From NCBI RefSeq assembly GCF_040869045.1, contig NC_090319.1, forward strand, positions 235,469,832-235,533,831: 64,000 nt of DNA, written 5' to 3'. The notes beneath the pieces are model-generated. The model was given only the letters and a program-made list of their open reading frames with translations, made no database searches and was not told where the DNA came from. The translations under genes and the position numbers were made by a program. The DNA is from Eurosta solidaginis. Taxonomy: Eukaryota > Arthropoda > Insecta > Diptera > Tephritidae. Positions 1 to 10,654 of this stretch are shown here, in pieces. The number at the start of each line of letters is the position of its first letter. The first letter of the stretch is position 1.

Positions 1-1070
1 TCGATATCGAAAAAGTGGGCGTGGTCATAGTCGGATTTCGTTCATTTTTCATACCAAGGTAAAGTGGGTTCAGATAAGTACGTGAACTGAGTTTAGTAAA
101 GATATATCGATTTTTGCTCAAGTTATCGTGTTAACGGCCATGCGGAAGGACAGACGGACGACTGTGTATAAAAACTGGGCGTGGCATTAACCGATTTCGC
201 CCATTTTCACAGAAAACAGTTAACGCCATAAAATCTATGCCCCTACCAAATTTCAAAAGGATTGGTTAATTTTTGTTCGATTTATGGCATTAAAAGTATC
301 CTAGACAAATTAAATGAAAAAGGGCGGCACGCCCATTTTTAAATTTTCTTTTATTTTTGTCTTTTGTTGCACCATATCATTACTGGAGTTGAATCTTGAC
401 ATAATTTACTTATATACCGTAAAGATATTAAATTTTTTGTTAAAATTTTACTTTAAAAAATTTTTTTTTTTAAAAGTGGGCGTGGTCCCTCTCCGATTTT
501 GCTAATTTTTATTAAGCGTACATACAGTAATAAGAGTAACGTTCCTGCCAAATTTCATCATGATATCTTCAACGACTGCCAAATTACAGCTTGCAAAATT
601 TTTAAATTACCTTCTTTAAAAAGTGGGCGGTGCCACGCCCATTGTCCAAAATTTTACTGATTTTATATTTTGCGTCATAAGTTCAACTCATCTACCAAGT
701 TTCGTCGCTTTTTCGGTCTTTTGTAATGAATTATCGCACTTTTTCGGTTTTTCGAAATTTTCGATATCGAAAAAGTGGGCGTGGTTATAGTCCGATATCG
801 TTCATTTTAAATAGCGATCTGAGATGAGTGCTCAGTAACCTACATACCAAATTTCATCAAGATACCTCAAAATTTACTCAAGTTATCGTGTTAACGGACG
901 GACGGACGGACGGACGGACGGACATGGCTCAATCAAATTTTTTTTCGATCCTGATTATTTTGATATATGGAAGTCTATATCTATCTCGATTCCTTTATAT
1001 ATGTACAACCAACCGTTATCCAATCAAACTTAATATACTCTGTGAGCTCTGCTCAACTGAGTATAAAAAG
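1..1070 (+). repeat. Dispersed repeat R1, copy A (left part outside window)
   Basis: This is the right-hand part of a family seen six times here (also 19724, 38031, 41042, 48654 and 60188). Hallmarks are repeated GTGGGCGTGG blocks, a (GGAC)n run at about 895-923 and a terminus reading GCTCAACTGAGTATAAAA. The short open frames inside recur in every copy because the DNA is repeated; they are not genes. The superfamily is not known to me. Confidence 0.85.
895..923. repeat. (GGAC)n microsatellite inside R1
   Basis: A perfect tetranucleotide run precedes ATGGCTCAATC. The same run, with different copy numbers, sits at the matching place in the other R1 copies (about 21605, 38177 reversed, 50230 and 62572), so it is a conserved, length-variable part of the family. 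Confidence 0.9.
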
Positions 1071-1084
1071 AAAGTCTAAAATGT

Positions 1085-1576
1085 GTGTTAGTTTGTCGCC
1101 GGTGTTTGAAGAGATGCCTTGGTCGATTTTGTTCAAACATTCACACAAGTTGCGTAAACCTCACGCGGTGGTTACTATATAGGCTTGGTTGCGATCGACG
1201 TACAGAGTCTCGAGATATAGGCCAAAACGTAGGCCAGTGAATGCCTGGGACTGGGATTAGGACTAGGACTGGGACTGAGACGTAGGAGTGGGACTGGAAT
1301 AAAATACATACCACCCTCTGGGACAGGCAATAAGGGATGCAGAAGAATAAGAAGGAATTGAGAGACAAGAATAGAGAGAAGGAGAAGGAAATTGAGAAAG
1401 AGATGGAATGAGACGAATATTGAGATAGATGAAGCGAAAAAGACGGAGGGAGAAGTGAATAAAAGGATTAGGAAAAAGTGAAGAGGGGGAGGGCAGAGTC
1501 AGACGGAAAAAGCTTATTAAAATGTATGCAGATAGGCCAAATTTAGGGAAGTACAACGTCTGCCGGGTCTTCTAGT
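1085..1576 (+). mobile_element. Possible non-autonomous Helitron 3' end
   Basis: The stretch contains purine-rich GGACTGGGA-type repeats (1245-1300) and a GA-rich tract, and ends GCCGGGTCTTCTAGT. A CTAGT (CTRRT) end following a GC-rich short segment is usual for Helitron 3' termini. I see no convincing hairpin and no 5' TC end, so this is tentative. Confidence 0.3.
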
Positions 1577-1639
1577 ATAATATAAAAGAAACCTTGTTTG
1601 TATACTTCATTTGCAAATTCACTTAGATTATCTTGCGGT

Positions 1640-2103
1640 ATCCTCGACTGTGGTGGCGGGCCTTAGCGTTCCGGCCGTATTCCGTTAGATGGATCCCGTT
1701 AGTATGTGGCGTCTGTGCCCTGACACGCCTTATGTCGGCGTCTCTCTCTGCCGCCCCTTGCGTCGGCGTGTACTTCTATTGCTGAGGAGATGCTCTGACG
1801 CGCCTTGCGTCGGCGTCCACTTGTATTGCTGGGCGATGCTCTGCCGCACCTTGCGTCTACTTTTATGCTCTGCCGCCTTGCGTCGCGGCGCTGTCGACGT
1901 CGGCGAGCGGACGTCACCTGTTCGCGGGTGCGCGTTACTGTGGGGGGCCTTTGCCTACGCGGGTGTGAACGAAGTCTCAAGCGGTGTTTGGTGGTACAAC
2001 CGACACGTTCACCACTTGAAGACCCGACTCACTCCTATGAAACGATCTCTCTTGGTGGTACCACCGACACATTCGACGTACGCTTCACTGGTAGCTCCGG
2101 TCA
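1640..2103. repeat. GC-rich block with degenerate CGCCTTGCGTCGGCG repeats
   Basis: This is strikingly GC-rich against AT-rich surroundings. Between about 1720 and 1890 the motif GCCTTGCGTCGGCG recurs four to five times at irregular spacing, together with GCTCTGCCGC. Open frames of 93-144 codons exist on both strands, as expected of GC-rich repeat DNA; none resembles a known protein. It adjoins the reversed LTR fragment at 2104-2432 and may be part of that LTR variant. Confidence 0.5.
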
Positions 2104-2432
2104 CGACCACTGCTCCGTGCTAACTAACTCCTGTGCTGTTGTGTCGCTCCTTTTATTGTTGTTGTGTTTGGTGTTGCTAGCTCAAATGGTTGCGTTGTCA
2201 TGGTTACCGTGTTGCTGTTAAATGTTGCGATCGCTCGTTGTGTTGCTGAGACTTGTTAGTTTGTCGTGTTGCTATTAAGTATTGTGATCGCTAGTTGTGT
2301 TGCTGAGACTTGTTGGTTTGTCGTGTGTTGCTAGGGCCTTTTGTGACTGGATGTTGTGTTAATGCTGTGTTAAATATGTTGTGGGGTCGTTTTGTGTGGA
2401 CCAAATTAATGAGGTTTTATTTGGTCCTCACA
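2104..2432 (-). mobile_element. Reversed LTR fragment, paralogue of the LTR at 31863
   Basis: Read on the minus strand it starts TGTGAGGACC and matches 31863-32046, 33815-33895 and 34890-34940 in order. It lacks both the P-like and the hAT insertions found in the other copy, so it shows the empty target sites (single AGTCTCA and single CTAGCAAC). The LTR end is missing here. Confidence 0.75.
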
Positions 2433-3045
2433 ACATATGTACATTAAAAGCCATGGGTCTAAGCGCGGAGCTATAAAGTGTCGAAGATTATGTGTAGGTC
2501 ATACAACCTTAGACTAACAAATTTGCTTCATCATTAAAAAGGGAGGATTGTAGACTCATGATAGTTATTATGACTGGACACTACCTTCTAGCGTCACATG
2601 CCTTTAAATTAGGCTTGGTCAGTGATAGCAGAAGTAGAAAGGCCGCAGCACAATGAAATTTTTCATATAGATGCGTTTAACACAAGCTTATGCATTCTAG
2701 TAACATCGCCACAATCATCAAAAATGTTGCATTTATAAATATGAAGGAACTTCAGACTTGGCAATTGAAGTTTATTTGGCCATGCTAACATATTTGGTGT
2801 CGTATTCATTTGTTATATTGCAGTTTTTAATTGTGAAAAATGTTAGAAAAGTTGCTAACGAGTTGGAAAAATAATTTCACTTGAAAAGTGTGCCAGCACC
2901 CTTAGCCAAAGGAAATGTCAAATTCTTCTTCTTATGCTTTGCTTGCAACAAATTTTAATGCATAAGACTGATTTAAACGCCTCTATATGGAAAACTGTTT
3001 ATGTGAAGGGGCTTGCGGGTTGGAGGCGGAAACGATCGCGCACGT
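2433..3045. other. No gene seen
   Basis: AT-rich sequence without a supported open frame or a repeat I recognise. It lies between an LTR fragment and a LINE tail. Confidence 0.5.
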
Positions 3046-4381
3046 TTTATGCTGTTGTCGTTGTTGTAGCAATGCTTCGCCCATCCAATAGGAGCGACCA
3101 ATCACAAATTGTCATCAATGTTCTCTAACGGGAGTCCAAGGAAACTTGTTGTTTCAACAGGGGTGGACCAAAATGAGAGGGGTGCTAGAGGCGTTGGTTC
3201 CACAATACAATTGAAGAGATGGTTGGTATGATGTGGTGACACATTTCAAGCAGGACATACATTTTGTATGTTGGGGTTGATTCTGGATAGGTAAAAGTTT
3301 AACCTGTTACAGTACCCAGATCGAAGTTGAGCTAAAGGGACGCGCGATTCCTTGCAAGAGTGCGTTCCTCCTCTACTAGTTCTGGGTATTTTTGTTTATG
3401 TACTGCATCCGCCGGGCGATTCCCGGCATAGAAGTACGACGCTTGTTTGTGGATATCACAGAGGACCTGCTTGTGCTTTTTTGCTTCATGTGTTCTCAGG
3501 TGCCGTATTTCCTCATAATGCTTACTGAGATGACCCTTTAAGCCCCTGGGCGGTGTAGCCTCATCAATCAAAAGTCTTTTGGGATGCCCAAGTTTCTGGG
3601 TATTCAACAGAAACTGTTTGTTCATCATTTAATTTCTCTCCCTAATGGGGAGTACTCTCGCCTCATTATGTAGATGGTGTTCTGAGGACATAAGAAGATA
3701 GCCTGTTGCAGTTGTGAGGGCAGTATTTTGGCAGGCCTGTATTTTCTTCCAGTGAGTAACCTTTAGGCTTGGCGACCATATCGGGGACGCGTAGAATGAA
3801 TCAGCCGGCCAATTGCTTTGTAAGTGGTAATGAGTGTTTCTTTAACTTAATCCCAAGTGCTGCCGGTAAGAGATTTGAGGATTTTATTACGGCTCTGGAG
3901 TTTCGGTATAATTTCGGCTGCATCCTCTCCAAAATGTAAATTCTGATTGAACGTCACCCCCCAGGTTTTTAGGGTTTAAGACAGTAGGTAACGTGGTGCT
4001 ATCGACGTGGATGTTCAATATGGTCGACATTTGGCGCGTCCATATTCTAAATAAGGTCGCCGATGATTTAGTCGGAGACAATGTCAGGTTTCGCGAGGCG
4101 AAGAAATTGCAGATATCAGAAAGATAGCTGTTTGTTTTGTTACAAAGCTCATCGATCTGTGGGTCTGGGCCATTGTGCAGTCATCGGTCATAGGAAACGA
4201 TAGTGACTCCTCCTGGTGGTGAAGGTAGCTTTGATATGTAGAAGTTAAAAAAAGTGGGGATATGACACCACCCTGTGGCACGCCTTGTTTAATTCTTCTT
4301 TGTTTGGATGTTACGTTCCTGAATTGCACCGATGCTTTCCGACCAGGCAGATAATTTGCCGTGAACTTTTTGAGACTTGGC
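3046..4381 (-). pseudogene. Jockey-type LINE, copy 1: decayed 5'-truncated reverse transcriptase
   Basis: This is the oldest of three copies of one non-LTR retrotransposon family (others at 8715-10654 and 51446-55485). Its 3' end is the interrupted (CAA)n tail (plus-strand GTTGTCGTTGTTG). Fragments of the C-terminal region (3332-3628) and of the RT region around the RIKQGVPQGGVISP block (4084-4329) align with copy 2 but are separated by frameshifts and stops. Similarity stops at about 4381, inside RT, so the copy is 5'-truncated. It is non-functional. Confidence 0.85.
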
Positions 4382-6660
4382 GCCTATATAGCGGCACCGC
4401 TTTCACCTTTAGCTTTAGATAGGTTTCGTTTATGAACATTTCATTTGCAAACAAATAAATTAAGTGTTTCTCTGATTTAAAGTTCTTTTTGAATTTAGTT
4501 AAATTTGATTTTAATGTAAATAATTGTTTTTTGTGTTCAGTATTGAAATAAAATTTCAAAGTGTATTTTACTTGCATTATTAGGTAGGTAATAAATGAAA
4601 GTATGTTTGGCTTTTTACTTACAACAATATAGGCCAAAGACATCGGCAGGTAATTTCAAAACCGGCCATATCCATATAGTTTAGTTTCAAATCCGGCTAA
4701 CTCCATAGCTTGGTTTTAAAACTAGTCACCTCCAGTTTATTTTTTTAGGTGTAATATACGAAACCGATTGTTTTGTGTTAGTAATATGCATTCACAAACA
4801 TAAAAATAATAAATACAAATAGTTTTAGTCATTGGTTTCTTAAGAGCAGGTTTTTTGTATTTTTTTTCAAAAATGACTTGAGTGGAGATAGCCGGGTTTG
4901 AAAATAGACGATTCAAATAAATTCAGCAAACAAATTTACGAAAATTGCCCTAGAGCTTTTTGAGAAAACCGCATTTTAGTGCATCCGCATGCAATATCAG
5001 TTTCATTGTTTGACTATTTTCACTGTCTCTTGGCGTGAAGTACCGCGATTTGTGGGTCTAGTCGAGCACATTAACCCTACGTACTTAGAATCTCCAATAT
5101 ATCCTCAAACTCTGGATTTAGGAGCCAAAAGCCCACTTTTCATAGGTTTATTTATATATTGGCTTATAGCTTTATTGCTTTTTGATCTACGAACAAAACT
5201 TAATAGACGTTTCGAAAGCTAATTCAATTCAAATAAAGCAAGTACCAATTTATATATTAAATCGTAGAATACAACAATACAACCTTAATTAATCTATGAA
5301 ATTCTTTTCTTGTTGGAAGCAAAATTGACTGGATTCTCTTCACTAATACCTTGTATATACACGTAACCAAAATAGTCAAGTAAACCGTTATTTGAACAAG
5401 TGATGCACTACGTTAAATTTTTACTACATTTTGAAAGGTTTCTCTGACATTTCTACATATAAGTTTAAAAATTATACATTGTTTTTCCTACATTTTTTAT
5501 GCGCCAAAAAGTTTTTCATGGAGTTGATGTAACTTTTCTCGTGACTTGAAGCCAGAACCATCGGTCTGGTAGGCGAGCACGCTTCCACTACAGCACGGCG
5601 GCCACCTAGTCAAACCCCCTTTCAAATGATGATACCAACTTCAAAAGCATCACATCTATATTTTCGTACCAGACAGTTAAAGGGTGTCGCACGGAAGTTA
5701 AAGTTAAGTTTCTTCTACTAAGATTAAAATAATTGCAATTATTATTTAAATATTTAGAATTTGAATAATGTAAATTTCTTGTAGTCTACAAAGAATTTAC
5801 GTGGCTCAAAATTTAAACCGATCTTCAGAGTTCAATAATATCTATCCCTATGCATCGTTTTTATTTTTAAGCCTGTTAAATTGAAATAACTTTTTTGTAT
5901 CTAACTAATACCAAAAATCAATAATAATTTAGCATGCGATATCACATATAAATTTTGGTCCGGATTGAAAAATTAAGATTACTGAGTCATACTGAATAGT
6001 CAGGTAAAGCCTGAAGTTTTACTAGTTTGGGACACCCTTTAACTGTTTCCAATCGAGATCAATGGGTATGTGTGATATCCTAATATAGTATTTTTTTTAG
6101 ATTTTTGGCTAGTAGAAATAAGAAAAAACAATTTTAGTTTTTTAAAACTACAAAGGACATTCTTAACTTCGACACCTGTGCGACACACCTTAATAGTCTC
6201 CAACCGGTACCATTATATATGTATGTGTGATGTTTTTGTCTTTGAAAAGGTAAGTTTTGAAAAAAAAAATTAGGTTTATAAAGACCACTCTAATATGTGT
6301 ATATCCATAGTTTTAATTTTCTATCTTTCGATATGATGAGTTTCTTTATGACTTTGAAGGTGTTTAGATATATGAATTTATTGAATGTAGGTGCATACAT
6401 TTTTATTTAATGCCACAGAAAAGGGTGTGATAATTGCGCATGCAGGTACAAAGAAACGATTGCCGTTTTTATATGGTTGGCTTAGCAAATCCAACAATCA
6501 ACTGAGATTAGAGTCATAAAATTAACATGGTTCTTAAATGGCTACCGTTATACCAATATCATTTAATCAGTGTGAATTATAAGCCGGTAGAAATATATGT
6601 ACATACATTTAGGGTCAGATTACACTGGTCAACAACATTTTTGTACATGGGTCTTGAGTA
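4382..6660. other. AT-rich stretch without supported genes
   Basis: No open frame here has recognisable domains. The only item I can name is the tRNA-like remnant at 5541-5612. The 77-codon frame at 4989-5222 has no recognisable domain and is not called. Confidence 0.5.
5541..5612 (-). repeat. tRNA-derived SINE head remnant
   Basis: On the minus strand the segment reads as a tRNA-like head: an A-box-like TAGTGGAAGCGTGC and a degenerate B-box-like GGTTCTGGCTTCAAGTC. It resembles the tRNA-like part of a SINE-type repeat I recall from fly genomes and lacks a foldable complete tRNA. It is a remnant, not a tRNA gene. Confidence 0.45.
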
Positions 6661-6680
6661 TATTTTTTAATTTTTTATTC

Positions 6681-8500
6681 TTATAAATTTAGCTTTCGAA
6701 TACAGTTCAAATGTTTAAAAATGCTTTTCCTTCCATATTCGGTAACATTTTCTCTTATTAACGTCCAAATATAGTCCCCCATCATGCTTTCCGTATACTG
6801 GCCTTGGTAGCGTTTCTCAAACTCCATTATATCTTGATGGAATCGCTCCCCGTGTTCTTCTGAATAAGCTCCCATATTTTCTTTGAATTTATCCAGATGT
6901 GAATGTAACATGTGCATCTTTAGCGACATTCTACATCCGATGGCGGAAAAATTCGTAATCATGCCAGTTATCAGCTCATCATAATTTTCATCCCTATGAT
7001 TTCCAAGAAAGCCATGAACTACTGCCTTAAAACTGTTCCACGCTAGTTTCTCCTCATTGCTAAGTAGGCCCGAGAAAATATCGCAGTTCACAATTTTTTT
7101 ATTTGAGGGCCAACAAAGACTCCAGCTTTAATTTTCGCCTCTGACAGCTTTGGAAAAAAAGTCTGCAAATATTTGAAAGCTTTAGACTCAATATTAAGAG
7201 CCTTCACAAATTGTTTAATATGGCCCAATTTAATATGCAATGGTGGCATCAATATATCTTTATGATCGACAATTGCTTCATGTTTAATATTAAATCTTCC
7301 CACTCCATACTCAGTACGTTCAGGCCAATGTTTTTGGCGATAGTGGGCGGCATCATTTCTGCTATCCCATAGGCAAAGATAACAGGAGTGTGTGGTATAT
7401 CCCTTGCATTCCAGTAAAAAAACAAATCATCTTGAAGTCTCCAATAATTTCCCACTTGTATTCCGTATATTTGCAGTTTAGTTTGCAGTTAATAGCATTT
7501 TAATACTGTCATAATTTTCTTTGAGATGTATGGAATGTGCCAGTGGAATAGATGGAAATTTGTTCCCATTGTGTAGTAGAACTGCTTTTATAATTTTTGT
7601 TGAGCTGTCGATAAAGAGGCGTCATTCATTTGTATTACAAGGAATACCAATTGCTTCAAATAAAATTTTCACGTCATAGCAAAAACAGAGTCCATCTTCC
7701 TTTCTGTAGAAACAAGAAAATTCTTCATGACACTTTCTTTGCCGAGATATTCGAACATCAGAAGTAAGTAAATTTCATTGTTTAAGCCGCGATGCTAATA
7801 ACTCTGCTTTGTCTTTTGATAGATTTAAGTCTCTTATTAAGTCATTGAGATCTTCAGAGTTGATGAGATGTGGTATTCCTGGCTTAAATTGAGGAACAAA
7901 TTCGCAATGCACGGATGCAGAGGAACTCGGTGTTTGAAAGCTGCCTTAAGGGAATAGTTGCTTTTCCAACACAGGTGGATCAGGAACAGGATTTTGTTCC
8001 GAATGTGGTACTGGAGCGGATGTCGGAGGTAGTTCCGGATATATTATTTTCCTTAAACGTTTCCCTTTCAGTGGTTTCACTACACAAAAATAGCAATCAG
8101 TGTCATGATTACTCGGTTCCCTCCAAATCCTCGGCACTGCGAACTTCATGGCTCTTTTCTCACCCTGGTACCAAACTATAATAAAACGTAAAGCATTTCA
8201 TAACAATTTCAGTTATTATGCAATTATAAATATGTATATATATATATATATGAAACAGTTAGTACAATAAGAAAGAGAAAATAAACTTACGCTCCAGAAT
8301 GCTTCTGCAAGAGTTACACGGGCTCCACCATTTTTTGTCCTGGTTTTTAACAGGTAGACCGAAGTAGGCTAGGTAGGTCTCACAAATCCTTGTGTTTTTA
8401 GTTAAATCAAAAGTGTTTGTCTTCTTTTAATACATTCGCCACATATATAGCAAAACGAATTAGCCGCTCGTTTACAACTTCTCGAAGACACCATTCCTCT
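6681..8500 (-). pseudogene. Pseudogene of a multicopy arthropod gene family, one intron
   Basis: Minus-strand translation across frames gives an ordered, coherent protein: a cysteine-rich start (CYICGEC), WWSPCNSC, then FAVPRIWREPSNHDTDCYFC, RLFIDSS, AVLLHNGNKFPSIP, CYLCLWDSR, MPPLHIKLGHIKQF, HSHLDKFKENMGAYSEEHGE, RFHQDI and RYQGQY. I know this series from large, uncharacterised, repeated gene families in arthropods; I cannot give a superfamily or function. A GTAAGT donor and an AG acceptor flank a 115-bp intron at 8176-8290. Two in-frame TGA codons sit where tryptophan is expected, and there are frameshifts near 7455 and 7090 and in exon 1. Enough pieces remain in order that the locus was once near full length. 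It is probably of transposon origin, but I found no terminal repeats. Confidence 0.75.
8176..8290 (-). other. Intron of the 6.7-8.5 kb pseudogene
   Basis: The minus strand has GTAAGTTTAT at the 5' side (8281-8290) and TATTATAG at the 3' side. It joins the WWSPCNSC exon to the RAMKFAVPRIWREP exon in one frame. A (TA)n microsatellite lies inside at about 8233-8250. A retained intron shows that this is not a processed copy. Confidence 0.65.
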
Positions 8501-8714
8501 GTGATATGCAAAACATAGTGTCACCCACAACGAGTGACCCAAGAAACTACAGCTTCTTAAAAAAAATTTATTTACAAAAACGCTACCAGATAGCTGGCAT
8601 GCTCTATTGCTATGCCTGCCGACCCGTCAGTAAAAGTTTCGATGAGTTTCTTAATATGTACTTAACGAATTGCCAAATCTACCTAAAATCACGTGTACCT
8701 GGGACCATTTATCT

Positions 8715-10654
8715 GTTGTTGTTGTTGTAGAAATGCTCGCCCCACCTAATAGCCGCGACCGATCACAAATTGTCATCAATATCCTCTAACGGGAGTCCAA
8801 GGAAACTTGTCGTTTCAACAGGGGTGGACCATGAGGACAGGGGTGTTAGAGGCGTTGGTTCCACATTACAATTGGAGAGATGGTTGGTGTCATGTGGGGA
8901 CACATTGCAAGCGGGACATACATTTTGTATGTCGGGGTTGATTCTGGATAGGTAAGAGTTTAACCTGTTACAGTATCCAGAACGAAGTTGAGCAAGAGTG
9001 ACACGCGTTTCCCTGGGGAGTATGCGTTCCTCTTCCGCGAGTTTTGGATAATTTTCGTTAAGTACTGGATTCACCGGGCAATTCCCGGCATAAAGGTCCG
9101 ACGCCTGTTTATGGAGTTCACCAAGGATCTGCTTGTGTTTTTTCACTTCATACGGATGGGTTCTCAGGTGCCGTATTTCCTCAAAATGCTTACGGAGATG
9201 ACTCCTTAAGCCCCTAGGCGGTGCTGGTTCATCAAACAGATGTCTGTTGGGATGCCCAGGTTTCTGGGTATTCAACAGGAACTGTTTGGTCAGCATCTCA
9301 TTTCTCTCCCTGATGGGGAGTATTCTCGCCTCATTATGCAGATAGTGTTCTGGGGACATAAGAAGACAGCCCGTGGCGATTCTGAGAGCAGTATTTTGGC
9401 AGGCATGTAGTTTCTTCCAGTGGGTGATTTTTAGGCTTGGCGACCATATGGGTGACGCGTAGCACGTAATCGGCTGGCTAATTGCTTTGCATGTAGTCAT
9501 GAGCTTTTCTTTATCTTTTCCCCAAGTACTGCCAGCGAGGGATTTGAGGATTTTGTTACGGCTCTGAATTCTCGGAACAATTGCGGCTGCGTGCTCACCA
9601 AAATGTAGATCCTGATCAAACGTCACACCCAAGATTTTGGGGTGTAGGACAGTTGGTAGCGTAGTGCCATCGACGTGGATGTTCAAAATGGTCGACATTT
9701 GGGACGTCCATATTGTAAATAAGGTTGCGGAAGATTTAGTCGGTGATAATGCCAGGTTTCGCGAGGCGAAAAAACTGGAGAGATCAGGGAGGTAGCCGTT
9801 TATTTTATTGCATAGCGCATCGATCTTTGGGCCTGGACCTGTGGCCATTATTGTGCAGTCATCCGCGTAGGAAACGATTGTGGCTCCTTCCGGTGGTGAA
9901 GGTAGCTTAGATATGTAGAAATTAAACAAAAGTGGGGATAGGACACCACCCTGTGGCACCCCTTGTTTAATTCTCCTTGGTTTTGATATTTCGTTTCTAA
10001 ATTGCACCGATGCCTGCCGACCACCCAGATAATTTGCGGTCCACCTTTTAAGACATGGGGGAAGGGTAGACCCTTCCAGGTCTTGCAGTAACGAGCCATG
10101 GTTGACCGTATCAAAAGCTTTTGATAGGTCTAGCGCTACGAGTACTGTTCTATGGTGGGGGTATTGATTTAAACCGCAATTTATCTGGGTGTTAATGGCA
10201 TTTAGCGCGTGGGTAGTGCTATGGAGTTTTCTGAAGCCATGCTGATGAGGGGCTAGCTGCAAATTTGCTTGGAAATAAGGGAGCAAAATGGCTTCAAGCG
10301 TCTTTGCCACTGGCGATAGGAGAGATATCGGACGATACGACTCACCTATGTTAGCTGGTTTCCCAGGCTTTAGTAGCGGGACCACCTTGGCCATTTTCCA
10401 TTTCTCAGGTATGACAAAGGTGGAAAGAGACAGGTTGAAGACATGCGCTAAATATTTGAAACCCTCTTTCCCTAGGCTTTTAAGCATCGGCATGGCTATG
10501 CCGTCTGGGCCCACTGCTTTGGATGGTTTAGCACGACCAATGGCGTCCGCAACCTCTTTAGCGGTGATGGTGATTTGTGACGCGCTGAATTTGTGTTTAT
10601 GTGCGTGTCTATTGGCTCTCTGTCTATCTTTGTCGACCGTAGGATGCATTATAT
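8715..10654 (-). mobile_element. Jockey-type LINE, copy 2: 5'-truncated, flanked by 8-bp duplication
   Basis: The insertion is bounded by ATTTATCT at 8707-8714 and 10655-10662. The 3' end is a (CAA)n tail, written TTGTTGTTGTTG on the plus strand. Compared with copy 3 (51446-55485) the 5' half, including the endonuclease, is absent, as expected of aborted target-primed reverse transcription. The intact ORF and short tail suggest that it is young. Confidence 0.9.
8763..10649 (-). CDS. LINE reverse transcriptase with C-terminal zinc-finger-like end (N-terminally truncated)
   Basis: The ORF is uninterrupted, 628 codons. Residues 30-60 hold the pre-RT KPSKAVGPDGIAMP block, followed by YRPISLLSPVAKTLE, LDLSKAFDTVNH (first catalytic Asp), GVPQGGVLSPLLFNFYI and SYADD (catalytic Asp pair; residues ~265-270). 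The C-terminal quarter ends with CPACNVSPHDTNHLSNC, a CCHC-like finger usual in Jockey-superfamily LINEs, and PLEDIDDNL. The start codon is accidental because the element is truncated; the real protein begins with an endonuclease. The protein would reverse-transcribe LINE RNA at a nicked target. Clade (Jockey or LOA-like) is not settled. Confidence 0.9.
   Translation of the reverse strand: MHPTVDKDRQRANRHAHKHKFSASQITITAKEVADAIGRAKPSKAVGPDGIAMPMLKSLGKEGFKYLAHVFNLSLSTFVIPEKWKMAKVVPLLKPGKPANIGESYRPISLLSPVAKTLEAILLPYFQANLQLAPHQHGFRKLHSTTHALNAINTQINCGLNQYPHHRTVLVALDLSKAFDTVNHGSLLQDLEGSTLPPCLKRWTANYLGGRQASVQFRNEISKPRRIKQGVPQGGVLSPLLFNFYISKLPSPPEGATIVSYADDCTIMATGPGPKIDALCNKINGYLPDLSSFFASRNLALSPTKSSATLFTIWTSQMSTILNIHVDGTTLPTVLHPKILGVTFDQDLHFGEHAAAIVPRIQSRNKILKSLAGSTWGKDKEKLMTTCKAISQPITCYASPIWSPSLKITHWKKLHACQNTALRIATGCLLMSPEHYLHNEARILPIRERNEMLTKQFLLNTQKPGHPNRHLFDEPAPPRGLRSHLRKHFEEIRHLRTHPYEVKKHKQILGELHKQASDLYAGNCPVNPVLNENYPKLAEEERILPRETRVTLAQLRSGYCNRLNSYLSRINPDIQNVCPACNVSPHDTNHLSNCNVEPTPLTPLSSWSTPVETTSFLGLPLEDIDDNL

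Noticed and set aside
314..505. Short membrane-like frame starting MKKGG, also near 38435, 41565 and 61989
   Set aside because: It recurs in each R1 copy at the same place with variable ends; it is translation of repeat DNA with a poly-T tract, not a conserved protein.
1141..1556. Minus-strand 75- and 97-codon frames
   Set aside because: They lie in a purine-rich low-complexity tract; the serine/proline-rich translation is what GA-rich DNA gives.
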